The notes beneath the pieces were generated by a model that had not been told where the DNA came from, did no database searches, and was given only the letters and a program-made list of their open reading frames with translations. DNA of 64,000 bases. Origin: Nostoc punctiforme NIES-2108. Its GTDB lineage: Bacteria; Cyanobacteriota; Cyanobacteriia; Cyanobacteriales; Nostocaceae. This document shows positions 8,607-17,601 of the stretch, piece by piece (within the stretch, counting starts at the first letter, position 1; each line of letters starts with the position of its first letter). The translations under genes were made by a program, and so were the position numbers. The DNA lies in the NCBI GenBank assembly GCA_003326195.1, contig LXQE01000125.1, positions 225,806 through 289,805 of the forward strand. The letters are read 5' to 3'.

Positions 8607-10061
8607 ATGCCTATCATTCTTCCTTTTATAATTCAGGCTGTTTTGCCTGTCCTGACTACCATTTTTGCTCTTTTGATTCCTGTATTAGCTGCTGTTATCA
8701 ATTTCACCTTGACTCGTATCCCTAAAATTCCTTTGTATATTGGCCTGATAAAAATTTTATATTCTGATATTGATTCATCTGCCAAAGAACGCAAAATTAT
8801 TAACGCGGCACTTCTGGCAATTGGTAGTATTCTGACTTTTATGGCTTATTCCCTTATACCTTGGACTGGTGTTCCCTTAATTGGTGCTATTACCAGTCCC
8901 ATTGCAGCTGCTATCGCCATTGTGGTTGCCCTGACAGTTTTAGACACGATTTTTGCTATGAATAAAGGTTATTATCTTAAACGACTTAAAAAAGTAAATT
9001 TTGTTGGATTAGATGAAATAGAAGCTGATATTCAGAATTTGAAAAACATTTTTGGCAATTCATGGCATAAAGTTGTAACTACTATTAATGATTCCACCCA
9101 GAAAATCTATGAAGATGGTAGTAAACGCGGCATCAACTTTACTGATAAATCTTTTCAGAACTACCTTGACCATGAATTAGATGGATTGAATGTATATGTT
9201 AGTAGAAGCTCAATTCAAGAGTATCAAAATTTAAATGCAGATTTATTAAAGCAAAATAACAGCGATGCTTGGTTAAAAGATACACTCTCTTTAGGCACAG
9301 GTGCATCTTTAGGAACATTGGCTGGTGTTGGAACTTCAGCCGTTGCCTCATCACTATTTGTGCCAGCTAGTATTTTGACAACTGTCCAAGGGTTTTTTGG
9401 AATATCAACGGGTATAGTTGTCGGTGCATCAACATACACATTACTAACGCTTGCGGCTCCTGTCGGGCTGGGAGTGCTGGCAACTGTCGGAATTTACAGT
9501 GGTTTGACGAACTGGAGTAGTAAAGAAGAAGCTGCCAAAAAAAGTAAGTTTTTATCAGAAATTATTATTGCTGCGTTACCAATGGCTTGGATAGACGGTG
9601 AATTAGCTGACCAGGAGAAAGATACAGTAGATAGGTTGATAACTACCTCCGGTATTAGAAAGGAAGAACAATCTCTGGTTTGGAAAGCTATAAAAGAACG
9701 CAAAACTTTTGACCAAATTATAGAAACAAGTATTCTTTTCGAGAATGAACATCGAGAAAAAACTTGTAGCCAAAGCGATAAGGAGCGGCTGAAGCATCGC
9801 TTAATATTGTGTGCGGCTTGGGAAATTGCCATTGCTGATGGAAAAATCCAGGGGTCAGAATTGCAACTTCATAACCGTATGGCAGATAAACTAGGTATTT
9901 CTCGTGACGAGGTGAAGGAAATTCGTCGGGTACTCAATCTTAAACACGAGGGCGAGCTTTGGGAAGTGGCAGAAGTATTAGAACCAAAGGGTTCAAAGAC
10001 CAAGTTATTAAGAGATGTTCGTAAACAATATCGTCTGCGACCAGCTGCTGATAATCTTTAG
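8607..10061 (+). CDS. Membrane protein with C-terminal TerB-like domain
   Basis: The 484-aa protein starts with about four hydrophobic segments: residues 3-32, 68-85, 90-112, and a hydrophobic Gly/Ala-rich stretch at about 225-300. The C-terminal part from about residue 313 carries two repeats of the TerB-like signature with acidic metal-binding positions, IAALPMAWIDGELADQEKD and CAAWEIAIADGKIQGSEL, followed by LGISRDEV. TerB-like domains are linked to stress and phage or tellurite resistance systems at membranes. No other ter gene is adjacent, so the exact role is open. Confidence 0.65.
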   Translation: MPIILPFIIQAVLPVLTTIFALLIPVLAAVINFTLTRIPKIPLYIGLIKILYSDIDSSAKERKIINAALLAIGSILTFMAYSLIPWTGVPLIGAITSPIAAAIAIVVALTVLDTIFAMNKGYYLKRLKKVNFVGLDEIEADIQNLKNIFGNSWHKVVTTINDSTQKIYEDGSKRGINFTDKSFQNYLDHELDGLNVYVSRSSIQEYQNLNADLLKQNNSDAWLKDTLSLGTGASLGTLAGVGTSAVASSLFVPASILTTVQGFFGISTGIVVGASTYTLLTLAAPVGLGVLATVGIYSGLTNWSSKEEAAKKSKFLSEIIIAALPMAWIDGELADQEKDTVDRLITTSGIRKEEQSLVWKAIKERKTFDQIIETSILFENEHREKTCSQSDKERLKHRLILCAAWEIAIADGKIQGSELQLHNRMADKLGISRDEVKEIRRVLNLKHEGELWEVAEVLEPKGSKTKLLRDVRKQYRLRPAADNL

Positions 10062-10191
10062 TCATACCATATTGCTATTACTATATCTAGGAAGCGATCG
10101 CAAAAGACTAAAAGTTTTTATTGATACTTCCATCCTTTTGATAGTCTTTCTGTAAATCACTGTTTCTTTTTATTGTCATACTTTTTTAATG

Positions 10192-10437
10192 TTACTCAAA
10201 AGGAAGCTGTTCTGGACGTTCAAGCGGATCGCCTTCCCAACTACCTATTACTTCTTCAACAAATTTACGAGAGTATCCTAGTTCTTCTGGCGTTTTGTTT
10301 GGAGACTGTGAGGATTTTTGTATGACAGGTTGAAAGACAATCACTACATCTAATTCTTGGTTAGCAATTTCAGGCGGAAGCTGGATTTGCAGAATTCCAT
10401 CATCACCAATATATGTTCTAATCTTAATGCTTTCCAT
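10192..10437 (-). CDS. Antitoxin-like small protein without a visible toxin partner
   Basis: The 81-aa protein has an AbrB-like N-terminal strand pattern (IKIRTYIGDDGILQIQLPPEI) and a C-terminal tail (WEGDPLERPEQLP) like that of cyanobacterial antitoxins normally paired with PIN-domain toxins. No PIN or other toxin frame follows it in the 130 bp to the TerB-like gene, so it appears solitary. The upstream GAGGTCAGTT could serve as ribosome site. Confidence 0.6.
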   Translation of the reverse strand: MESIKIRTYIGDDGILQIQLPPEIANQELDVVIVFQPVIQKSSQSPNKTPEELGYSRKFVEEVIGSWEGDPLERPEQLPFE

Positions 10438-10480
10438 AACTGACCTCCAAGTTTATTATATTATCAGTCTTTGGGCAAGT

Positions 10481-11782
10481 TTAACTTTGTTTATAAACCA
10501 TTTCCATCCTCAACTTTTCAACCTCCAATCTCAACTGATCATTCTCCATCCTCAACTTAGCATTCTCCTCTCTAATCAACTCAACTTCATTTCTCTTACT
10601 CAACGCCTGATTAATCGCCAACTTCCGCATATCTAGAGAAAACCAACGCTGATAAGTTTGCGTGTGAACTTGCACACTATGCCCCAAATTATCCGCAGCA
10701 GCTTTAATTGGTATCCCCAAAATATGCGCCCGAATTGCCCAAGCGTGGCGTAAATCATAGGGTTTAAAATCTAATCCTATCTTGCGAAACCACCAACTAA
10801 CTCGCTGTGTTAACGCTGTTATTTCAGCATGATTAGTGTTATCTTTTTTTGCGATCGCACTCCCCAACATCTCTAAATACTTCGGATTTCTCAAATCAAA
10901 ATCCTCAATCCATTGCCGATGTAATGGTAATGCTTCTCTCTCACCAGTCTTACAATCTTTATGAACTTTCCATGTCAAATCTATATTTTCTTGACTCAAC
11001 CACCAATCAAGATCGGGATTAATAAAAAGTTCCCGTGGACGTAAACCAAAAACTGCTAACATTCCATACGTCCAACGCCAAAGTTTCCAGCTATCTTGAA
11101 CATTTTGATTAACTTGATTGCCTCTGTAATTTTGGTAATTTTCAAACTTGATAATTCCCTCAGATATTTCTGCATCAGTCGGTATATTTCGAGAATTATT
11201 CTCAGGCATTTTGGAATATTTCGATAAATCAATTTCGATATTGAATGTCACACAAAATGCTGCGATCGCTCTAGCTGCATTATATTTAGCCCATTCTTTA
11301 TTAATTCCTTCAATTGAACTTATCAGATTCTCAGCAGTTGCCAAATCTTTAGGATTCGTAAATCGCTTTGTGCGGGAAAAGTAATAAAAAAAAGTATGTT
11401 CGCTTTTAATTGTGCGTTTGTGAGTTTTAAAATACTCTTCTTCAAATTTTGCAAGTAATTCCCCTATAGATTGAAAATCTTTTTTAATCGCCTCATTACC
11501 TAAATATTTATCATTCCATTCAAACGTTTTACGAGCGATTAACTTCCCTAATTCATAGGCTTCTTCCTCAGCCGTCTTGAGTCCATCAAAGTTAGCGGGA
11601 ATATTCAAACTGAGATTGTATTGCTTTCTCCCAGTACCGTTGCTGTCTTTGTCTCCCGGTTTAATTGGTAACGTCGCCCGTAATTGCAGACTTCCATTCG
11701 ATTCTCTAATTGTCACCTTTGCTTTTGCAGACTTCAAACGCAGATTAACTTTCTCTAATTCTAGTAGTACTTTCGTTCTCAT
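10481..11782 (-). CDS. xisA: XisA site-specific recombinase of the nifD element
   Basis: This 433-aa tyrosine recombinase shows box I GLRPRE (Arg248), box II YDLRHAWAIR (Arg345), LGHSVQVHTQTYQRW with His368 and the presumed nucleophile Tyr377. Position 342 is Tyr where most integrases have His, a change I recall as typical of XisA/XisC. The C-terminus is a Leu-rich coiled coil (about 399-428). It transcribes away from the nifD boundary site at 12011-12021, in the expected position. It would excise the element and rejoin nifD in heterocysts. Confidence 0.93.
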   Translation of the reverse strand: MRTKVLLELEKVNLRLKSAKAKVTIRESNGSLQLRATLPIKPGDKDSNGTGRKQYNLSLNIPANFDGLKTAEEEAYELGKLIARKTFEWNDKYLGNEAIKKDFQSIGELLAKFEEEYFKTHKRTIKSEHTFFYYFSRTKRFTNPKDLATAENLISSIEGINKEWAKYNAARAIAAFCVTFNIEIDLSKYSKMPENNSRNIPTDAEISEGIIKFENYQNYRGNQVNQNVQDSWKLWRWTYGMLAVFGLRPRELFINPDLDWWLSQENIDLTWKVHKDCKTGEREALPLHRQWIEDFDLRNPKYLEMLGSAIAKKDNTNHAEITALTQRVSWWFRKIGLDFKPYDLRHAWAIRAHILGIPIKAAADNLGHSVQVHTQTYQRWFSLDMRKLAINQALSKRNEVELIREENAKLRMENDQLRLEVEKLRMEMVYKQS

Positions 11783-12010
11783 GTGTTCTTTTTGCTGCTG
11801 TGCTTGCAGAGATGAGCAAAAAAATGGGCGATTTTTTAATTGCCCTGGCTCAGGACAACATTTAAATGATGCGTGAGTCCTGAACCTGATTATGCTGTGT
11901 TTTTAGCCTATATTTAGGCTAAAAATAAATGTGTTCTTAGAAAACAATGTTTAGCAGAGACATTGCTTACTGCAAACATTAAATAGTTGAAAAAAATTAA
12001 ACCACAAAAA

Positions 12011-12021
12011 GGATTACTCCG
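12011..12021 (+). other. nifD-element attachment site (attR)
   Basis: GGATTACTCCG is the 11-bp sequence known to be directly repeated at the two ends of nifD elements. It overlaps codons for DYSG in NifD. The partner copy was not found in the window and should lie upstream. Confidence 0.93.
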
Positions 12022-12170
12022 GCCCTTATCACGGTTATGACGGCTTCGCCATCTTCGCTCGCGATATGGACTTGGCACTCAACAGCCCAACCTGGTCATT
12101 AATTGGCGCTCCTTGGAATGAAAAAGCTCAAGCTAAGAAGGCTGAAGCTAAGGCTAAGGCTGCCGTCTAA
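12012..12170 (+). CDS. nifD: nifD 3' segment: C-terminal 53 codons of the MoFe-protein alpha chain
   Basis: The frame reads [20 protein letters not shown], then [15 protein letters not shown], ending in a Lys/Ala-rich tail, and is plainly the C-terminus of cyanobacterial NifD. There is no start codon or upstream coding sequence; the frame breaks exactly at GGATTACTCCG. The gene is therefore split by the excision element in this vegetative-type genome arrangement. After excision it would be joined to the 5' part outside the window and encode the alpha subunit that holds FeMo-co. Confidence 0.93.
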   Translation, partial: DYSGPYHGYDGFAIFARDMDLALNSPTWSLIGAPWNEKAQAKKAEAKAKAAV

Positions 12171-12375
12171 GGAAATGGGAGAGAGCGATAAGTAAGGATA
12201 ACCTGGGGCTAAAACCCCAGGGGGGAGTTGGGAATCCAAAATTCAAAACTGAAAAATTAAAAATTTCTTTTGATTTTTGCATTTTGAATTTTGAATCATA
12301 TTCCCATCTCCCATCCCCGCCTCAAATCCTTATTCCTCAATCAGTAAAGAATTCAGTAAGCTTGGAGATCCAGAA
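12171..12375 (+). promoter_or_regulatory. nifD-nifK intergenic hairpins
   Basis: Two perfect inverted repeats lie in the 205-bp gap: CCTGGGG / CCCCAGG (12202-12221, 6-base loop) and CAAAATTCAAAA / TTTTGAATTTTG (12237-12293). No T-run follows the first. They could mark mRNA processing or partial termination between nifHD and nifK; this is inference. Confidence 0.5.
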
Positions 12376-13911
12376 ATGCCTCAGAATCCAGAAAAAATTC
12401 AAGACCACGTTGAGTTATTCCACCAGCCTGAGTACCAACAGCTATTTGAAAACAAAAAGCAGTTTGAAAATGGTCACGAACCCGAAGAAGTAACACGGGT
12501 TGCAGAGTGGACAAAGGGTTGGGATTATCGTGAAAAGAACTTCGCTCGTGAAGCTTTAACCGTTAACCCTGCTAAAGGTTGTCAACCATTGGGAGCAATC
12601 TTTGCTGCTGTTGGTTTTGAAGGTACTCTACCTTTCGTTCAAGGTTCTCAAGGTTGCGTTGCTTACTTCCGCACCCACTTAACCCGTCACTACAAAGAAC
12701 CATTCTCTGGTGTATCTTCTTCAATGACTGAAGATGCAGCCGTGTTTGGTGGTCTGCAAAACATGATTGACGGCTTGGCGAACTCTTACCAACTCTACAA
12801 GCCCAAGATGATCGCTGTCTGCACCACCTGTATGGCAGAAGTAATTGGTGATGACTTGCAGTCTTTCATCAACAACGCCAAGGAAGCTGGTTCAGTTCCT
12901 CAAGATTTCCCAGTACCTTACGCTCACACCCCTAGCTTTGTCGGTTCCCACATCACTGGTTACGACAACATGATGAAGGGAATTCTTTCTAACTTGACCG
13001 CAGGTCATAAGAAAGAAACCAGCAATGGTAAAATCAACTTCATCCCAGGTTTTGACACCTACGTAGGTAACAACCGCGAAATCAAGCGGATTGCTTCTTT
13101 GTTCGGCTTTGACTACACAATTCTAGCCGACAACAGCGACTACTTGGATTCACCAAACACAGGTGAGTTCGATATGTACCCAGGTGGTACAAAGCTGGAA
13201 GATGCAGAAGATTCAATCAATGCTAAAGCGACGATCGCTCTGCAAGCACACTCTACCCTCAAAACCCGCGAGTATATTGAAAAAGAGTGGAAGCAACCAA
13301 CCTCAGTTTCCCGTCCTTGGGGCATTAAGGGTACTGATGAGTTCTTGATGAAACTCAGCGAATTGAGTGGTATCCCCATTCCTCAAGAATTGGAAATCGA
13401 ACGCGGTCGTGCAGTTGATGCCATGACTGACTCTCACTCATGGATTCACGGCAAGCGCTTCGCTATCTACGGCGAACCAGATTTAGTATACAGCGTAGTT
13501 GGCTTTATGCTAGAAATGGGTGCTGAACCTGTGCATGTCTTGGTTCACAACAGCAACGAAGTATTTGAAGCAGAAATCAAAGAATTGCTTGCTTCTAGCC
13601 CCTTTGGTCAACATGCAACTGTTTGGCCTGGTAAAGACTTGTGGCACATGCGTTCATTGTTGTTCACCGAACCAGTAGACTTCTTAGTTGGTAACACCTA
13701 CGGTAAGTACCTGTGGCGCGACACCAAGATTCCCCTCGTGAGAATCGGCTACCCCATCATGGATCGCCACCACTTACACCGCTACGCCACCATTGGTTAT
13801 CAAGGTATAATCAACCTCCTCAACTGGACTGTAAACACCCTGTTTGAAGAAATCGATCGCAACACCAACATTCCTTCTAAGACAGATATTTCCTACGACT
13901 TGATTCGTTAG
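12376..13911 (+). CDS. nifK: Nitrogenase MoFe protein beta chain
   Basis: The 511-aa protein carries the P-cluster cysteines at residues 69 (KGCQPLGA), 94 (GSQGCVAYF) and 152 ([12 protein letters not shown]), one residue off the numbering of Azotobacter NifK. With NifD it forms the alpha2-beta2 MoFe protein that reduces N2. The ATG follows CTTGGAGATCCAG, giving a GGAG site at normal spacing. It is preceded by the nifD 3' end and followed by nifE-region genes in the same direction. It is expected to be expressed in heterocysts. Confidence 0.98.
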   Translation: MPQNPEKIQDHVELFHQPEYQQLFENKKQFENGHEPEEVTRVAEWTKGWDYREKNFAREALTVNPAKGCQPLGAIFAAVGFEGTLPFVQGSQGCVAYFRTHLTRHYKEPFSGVSSSMTEDAAVFGGLQNMIDGLANSYQLYKPKMIAVCTTCMAEVIGDDLQSFINNAKEAGSVPQDFPVPYAHTPSFVGSHITGYDNMMKGILSNLTAGHKKETSNGKINFIPGFDTYVGNNREIKRIASLFGFDYTILADNSDYLDSPNTGEFDMYPGGTKLEDAEDSINAKATIALQAHSTLKTREYIEKEWKQPTSVSRPWGIKGTDEFLMKLSELSGIPIPQELEIERGRAVDAMTDSHSWIHGKRFAIYGEPDLVYSVVGFMLEMGAEPVHVLVHNSNEVFEAEIKELLASSPFGQHATVWPGKDLWHMRSLLFTEPVDFLVGNTYGKYLWRDTKIPLVRIGYPIMDRHHLHRYATIGYQGIINLLNWTVNTLFEEIDRNTNIPSKTDISYDLIR

Positions 13912-13959
13912 AAATTGCGTAGAAACACAACGTGTTAATTAAAGGGTAAAGAAGGGGAG

Positions 13960-13987
13960 TAGGGAATAGGGAATAGGGAATAGGGAA
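13960..13987. repeat. STRR, TAGGGAA x4
   Basis: Four perfect copies of the heptamer TAGGGAA follow the nifK stop by about 50 bp. The next 40 bp are further degenerate heptamers on the complementary motif. This is a classic short tandemly repeated repetitive sequence of heterocystous cyanobacteria. Confidence 0.9.
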
Positions 13988-14069
13988 ATATCCAAACCCA
14001 ATGCCCAATGTCCAATTCCCATCCCCAACTCCCCTTTTTCTTGATAGCATTTACCCAAGGAATTGATAA

Positions 14070-14417
14070 ATGGAAACCATCAATCACACTCACGAACACA
14101 CTCACACTCATCCTCATCCTAATTACCATCCACCTAACCAGAAAAAACGAGGGTGGTTCCACAATCTTCTTAATCCGTTGCGCCGTGTAGTGGATGGAAT
14201 TCAGGTTAAAAATAATCGCTTCGCTCATCTAATTTGCCAAACAATTCCTTGTTGTTGTCCCTTTGAGCGACAAATTAAATTATTTGGGAAGTCTATTGAT
14301 ATTCCACCACTATGTAAACTCAATCCTTTATATGACGAATTTGTAGGATTGCGTTTCCGCGCTCTATCTTACCTCGCTGATGTATGTGGAGAGGATGTCA
14401 CAAGATACATTTGCTAA
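14070..14417 (+). CDS. Mo-dependent nitrogenase C-terminal family protein, His-rich N-terminus
   Basis: The 115-aa protein starts with a His-rich stretch (HTHEHTHTHPHPNYH, residues 6-20), then has the conserved Mo-nitro_C region: RRVVDGIQVKN, CQTIPCCCPFER, LCKLNPLYDEFVGLRFRAL, YLADVCGED. The family is found next to nif genes in cyanobacteria and has no established function. The His-rich head and several Cys suggest metal binding, possibly Fe, Ni or Mo handling, as inference. It lies between nifK and nifE in the same orientation. Confidence 0.85.
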   Translation: METINHTHEHTHTHPHPNYHPPNQKKRGWFHNLLNPLRRVVDGIQVKNNRFAHLICQTIPCCCPFERQIKLFGKSIDIPPLCKLNPLYDEFVGLRFRALSYLADVCGEDVTRYIC

Positions 14418-14423
14418 TTATTG

Positions 14424-14579
14424 GGCATTGGTCATTGGGCATGGGGCATTGGTCATTAGTCATTGGTAGAGACGCGATTATACTCTGCGAGAAGCCGCTC
14501 TTCGAGCGTCTACGCGTCTGTACAATAGTCAATTCAAATGACAAATGACAAAGGACAATTAACAATTAAGAGAAGAGAG
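14424..14579 (+). repeat. STRR-rich leader of nifE
   Basis: Heptamers of the TTGGGCA/TTGGTCA/TTAGTCA type at about 14424-14467 are followed by a GACAAATGACAAAGGACAA block at 14539-14557. The two blocks are roughly complementary and could pair in mRNA. The same pair of blocks recurs at 18490-18575, 19907-19978 and 36290-36360. Confidence 0.75.
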
Positions 14580-15962
14580 ATGAAAAGCACCCAAGGCAAA
14601 ATCAACGAGCTGCTGACTGAGACAGGATGCGAACATAATCAGCACAAACAATCCGAGAAGAAAAACAAGTCTTGCGCTCAACAGGCACAACCTGGCGCGG
14701 CTCAAGGGGGCTGCGCTTTTGATGGTGCAATGATTTCTTTAGTGCCGATCGCAGATGCAGCGCATCTAGTCCACGGGCCGATCGCCTGTGCTGGTAATTC
14801 CTGGGGCAGTCGTGGTAGTCTGTCGTCTGGCCCGCAACTCTACAAAATGGGCTTTACGACTGACTTGGGTGAAAATGATGTCATCTTCGGTGGCGAAAAG
14901 AAACTCTACAAAGCGATTCTGGAACTCAAAGAGCGCTACCAACCAGCAGCAGTATTTGTTTACGCCACTTGCGTTACAGCCTTAATTGGCGATGATATGG
15001 ATGCTGTCTGCAAAGCGGCGGCTGAGAAAATTGGTATTCCTGTTGTTCCCGTCATTGCCCCAGGATTCATTGGCAGTAAAAATCTCGGCAACCGTTTTGG
15101 CGGTGAAGCTCTATTAGAATATGTTGTCGGAACAGCAGAACCGGAACATACAACGCCCTATGATATTAACTTAATCGGTGAATACAACATCGCCGGTGAA
15201 ATGTGGGGAGTAACACCACTGTTAGAAAAGTTAGGCATCCGTATTTTGTCTAAAATTACGGGCGATGCTCGCTACGATGAAATTCGCTACGCCCACCGTG
15301 CCAAGCTCAACGTCATGATCTGCTCACGAGCGTTGCTGAATATGGCGAGAAAGATGGAGGAGCGTTACAACATCCCCTACATTGAAGAGTCTTTCTACGG
15401 CATCGATGATATGAATCGCTGTCTGCGAAATATCGCTGCTAAATTAGGCGATCCTGATTTACAGGAGCGGACAGAAAAGCTAATTGCAGATGAAACGGCT
15501 GCTTTAGATTTGGCGCTGGCTCCCTATCGCGCTCGACTCAAAGGTAAGCGGGTTGTTTTGTATACTGGTGGTGTTAAGAGTTGGTCGATTATCTCGGCTG
15601 CTAGAGACTTAGGCATTGAAGTTGTTGCTACCAGTACTCGCAAAAGTACTGAAGAAGATAAAGCCAAAATCAAGAAGTTGATTGGCAACGACGGCATCAT
15701 GCTTGAGAAAGGCAACGCTCAAGAATTGCTACAACTGGTTAAAGACACTCGCGCAGATATGCTGATTGCTGGTGGACGTAACCAATACACAGCTTTGAAA
15801 GCTCGAATTCCTTTCCTTGATATCAACCAAGAACGCCACCATCCTTATGCAGGTTATGTGGGAATGATTGAGATGGCGCGGGAACTGTACGAAGCTCTGT
15901 ATAGCCCGATTTGGGAACAAATACGCAAACCCGCTCCTTGGGAAGAAGAGGAAGAAGTTTAA
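14580..15962 (+). CDS. nifE: FeMo-cofactor scaffold protein NifE
   Basis: The 460-aa NifD-like protein has Cys45 (GGCAFDGA), Cys70 ([15 protein letters not shown]) and Cys131 ([12 protein letters not shown]), as expected for the cluster-binding NifE subunit. With NifN it forms the NifE2N2 scaffold on which FeMo-co is completed before transfer to NifDK. The ATG at 14580 behind AGAGAAGAGAG was chosen; an in-frame ATG at 14538 lies in the tandem repeat block and would add an unrelated MTNDKGQL tail. The stop overlaps the nifN start by one base. Confidence 0.97.
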   Translation: MKSTQGKINELLTETGCEHNQHKQSEKKNKSCAQQAQPGAAQGGCAFDGAMISLVPIADAAHLVHGPIACAGNSWGSRGSLSSGPQLYKMGFTTDLGENDVIFGGEKKLYKAILELKERYQPAAVFVYATCVTALIGDDMDAVCKAAAEKIGIPVVPVIAPGFIGSKNLGNRFGGEALLEYVVGTAEPEHTTPYDINLIGEYNIAGEMWGVTPLLEKLGIRILSKITGDARYDEIRYAHRAKLNVMICSRALLNMARKMEERYNIPYIEESFYGIDDMNRCLRNIAAKLGDPDLQERTEKLIADETAALDLALAPYRARLKGKRVVLYTGGVKSWSIISAARDLGIEVVATSTRKSTEEDKAKIKKLIGNDGIMLEKGNAQELLQLVKDTRADMLIAGGRNQYTALKARIPFLDINQERHHPYAGYVGMIEMARELYEALYSPIWEQIRKPAPWEEEEEV

Positions 15963-17299
15963 TGGCGATCGTTACCGTTACTAACAAAGCACTGACTGTT
16001 AATCCCCTCAAGCAAAGTCAAGCTTTGGGCGCAACCTTAGCCTTTTTGGGATTGAAAGGGACAATGCCCTTATTCCACGGTTCCCAAGGTTGTACTGCTT
16101 TCGCTAAAGTTGTACTGGTGCGGCATTTCCGGGAAGCGATTCCTTTAGCTACCACAGCGATGACGGAAGTCACTACCATTTTGGGTGGTGAAGAGAATGT
16201 GGAGCAAGCAATTCTGACTCTGGTGGAAAAAGCTAACCCAGAAATTATTGGTTTATGTAGTACTGGGTTGACTGAAACTAGAGGCGATGACATCGAGGGT
16301 TTTCTGAAAGAAATTCGCGATCGCCATCCAGAATTGAATGATTTAGCGATCGTTTTTGCACCTACCCCAGATTTTAAAGGTGCGTTACAAGATGGCTTTG
16401 CTGTCGCTGTGGAAAGCATAGTTAAGGAAATTCCTCGCGCAGGTGGACTCAGAACTGAACAAGTCACAATTTTGGCGGGTTCTGCTTTCACACCTGGGGA
16501 TGTACAGGAAATCAAAGAGATAGTCACATCCTTTGGATTAGTGCCAATCTTTGTACCTGACCTTGGTGCTTCTCTAGATGGACATTTAGAGGATAATTAT
16601 AGTGCAGTTACTGTTAGTGGGACTACCTTAAAACAGCTTCGAGAAGTCGGTAGTTCTGCCTTCACCTTGGCTTTGGGTGAAAGTATGCGGGGGGCTGCCA
16701 AGATTCTCGAAGAACGCTTTGGCACACCTTATGAGGTGTTTAGCGAACTAACGGGATTAGAACCAGTAGATGAATTTATTCAAGCATTGGCGATTCTGAG
16801 CGGTAATAGCGTACCCGAAAAATACCGCCGCCAACGTCGTCAGTTGCAAGATGCGATGCTGGACACCCACTTTTACTTCGGTGCAAAACGAGTTTCCTTA
16901 GCGTTGGAACCAGATTTGCTGTGGTCAACCGTGCATTTCTTGCAATCGATGGGAGCGCAAATTCATGCAGTGGTGACAACCACGCGATCGCACCTCTTAG
17001 AAAAACTCCCGGTTAAAAGCATCACCATTGGCGACTTAGAAGACTTTGAGAGTCTAGCGGGCGGTTCTGATTTGCTAATTGGTAACTCGAATGTGGGTGC
17101 GATCGCAAAACGGCTCTCAATTCCTCTTTATCGTTTAGGATTGCCCATTTATGACCGTTTAGGTAATGGTCAATTTACCAAAGTTGGCTATAGAGGCACG
17201 ATGGAGCTTTTATTTGGCATCGGCAACCTGTTTTTAGAGGCAGAAGAAGCGAGAGTTAAACAGTTCCAAGAGTTCGGAATTGTGAGCGCAGAGTTTTGA
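15962..17299 (+). CDS. nifN: FeMo-cofactor scaffold protein NifN
   Basis: The 445-aa NifK-like protein starts at the ATG in TAATGG that overlaps the nifE stop, so the pair is translationally coupled. It shows Cys44 (HGSQGCTAFAKV) and the LCSTGLTETRGDD motif. It lacks one of the three P-cluster cysteine positions of NifK, as is usual for NifN. It forms the NifEN scaffold. An in-frame ATG at 15911 inside nifE would add 17 residues and is rejected. Confidence 0.97.
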   Translation: MAIVTVTNKALTVNPLKQSQALGATLAFLGLKGTMPLFHGSQGCTAFAKVVLVRHFREAIPLATTAMTEVTTILGGEENVEQAILTLVEKANPEIIGLCSTGLTETRGDDIEGFLKEIRDRHPELNDLAIVFAPTPDFKGALQDGFAVAVESIVKEIPRAGGLRTEQVTILAGSAFTPGDVQEIKEIVTSFGLVPIFVPDLGASLDGHLEDNYSAVTVSGTTLKQLREVGSSAFTLALGESMRGAAKILEERFGTPYEVFSELTGLEPVDEFIQALAILSGNSVPEKYRRQRRQLQDAMLDTHFYFGAKRVSLALEPDLLWSTVHFLQSMGAQIHAVVTTTRSHLLEKLPVKSITIGDLEDFESLAGGSDLLIGNSNVGAIAKRLSIPLYRLGLPIYDRLGNGQFTKVGYRGTMELLFGIGNLFLEAEEARVKQFQEFGIVSAEF

Positions 17300-17337
17300 A
17301 TTCACACTTGAAATTCAAAACAGTTCAGTTAAGAATT

Positions 17338-17531
17338 GATCCTCCCTAACCCTCTTTTTTAAGGCGTGTATACACAAGTCGAATTACCCCCCTTAATCCC
17401 CCCTTATAAAGGGGGAAATAAATCAAATCTAGTTCCCTCCCCTTTATAAGGGGAGGGTTAGGGTGGGGTAAAACCTTGGTTAATCAGCTATTTCAGACTT
17501 GTGTATACACCGGAGCTTTTTAAGGGGGATC
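17338..17531. repeat. Nested MITE-like element between nifN and nifX
   Basis: An inner element, 17366-17510, is bounded by perfect 15-bp inverted repeats GTGTATACACAAGTC / GACTTGTGTATACAC and has an internal CCCCTTATAAAGGGG-type stem. It is flanked by outer, less perfect complementary sequences: GATCCTCCCTAACC...TTTTTTAAGG on the left and CTTTTTAAGGGGGATC on the right. This suggests insertion of one small element into an older one. It carries no gene. Confidence 0.75.
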
Positions 17532-17601
17532 TTCCAAAGCTAAATATTACTAACTGAACCGTATTGCTTCAAAATTCAAAACTTTAGAGAGGAGAATTAC
17601 A

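Larger units (their letters stand above)
1..12021. mobile_element. nifD excision element, nifK-proximal part (left end outside window)
   Basis: The right boundary is the 11-bp GGATTACTCCG at 12011-12021, which is the known core site of the Anabaena nifD element and here falls inside the NifD reading frame. The recombinase xisA lies about 230 bp inside that boundary, as in known elements. No 5' nifD coding sequence is found to the left, so the whole left side is inferred to lie inside the element, making it at least 12 kb. Expected behaviour from known elements is excision as a circle during heterocyst differentiation, which rejoins nifD. The extent to the left is inference. Confidence 0.8.

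Noticed and set aside
14538..14579. Upstream nifE start adding [14 protein letters not shown]
   Set aside because: This stretch is heptamer repeat sequence; a proper ribosome site precedes the ATG at 14580, which matches the known NifE N-terminus.
16018..16527. 169-codon minus-strand open frame inside nifN
   Set aside because: It is antisense to a conserved nifN coding region and has a shadow-like Ser/Ala-rich composition.
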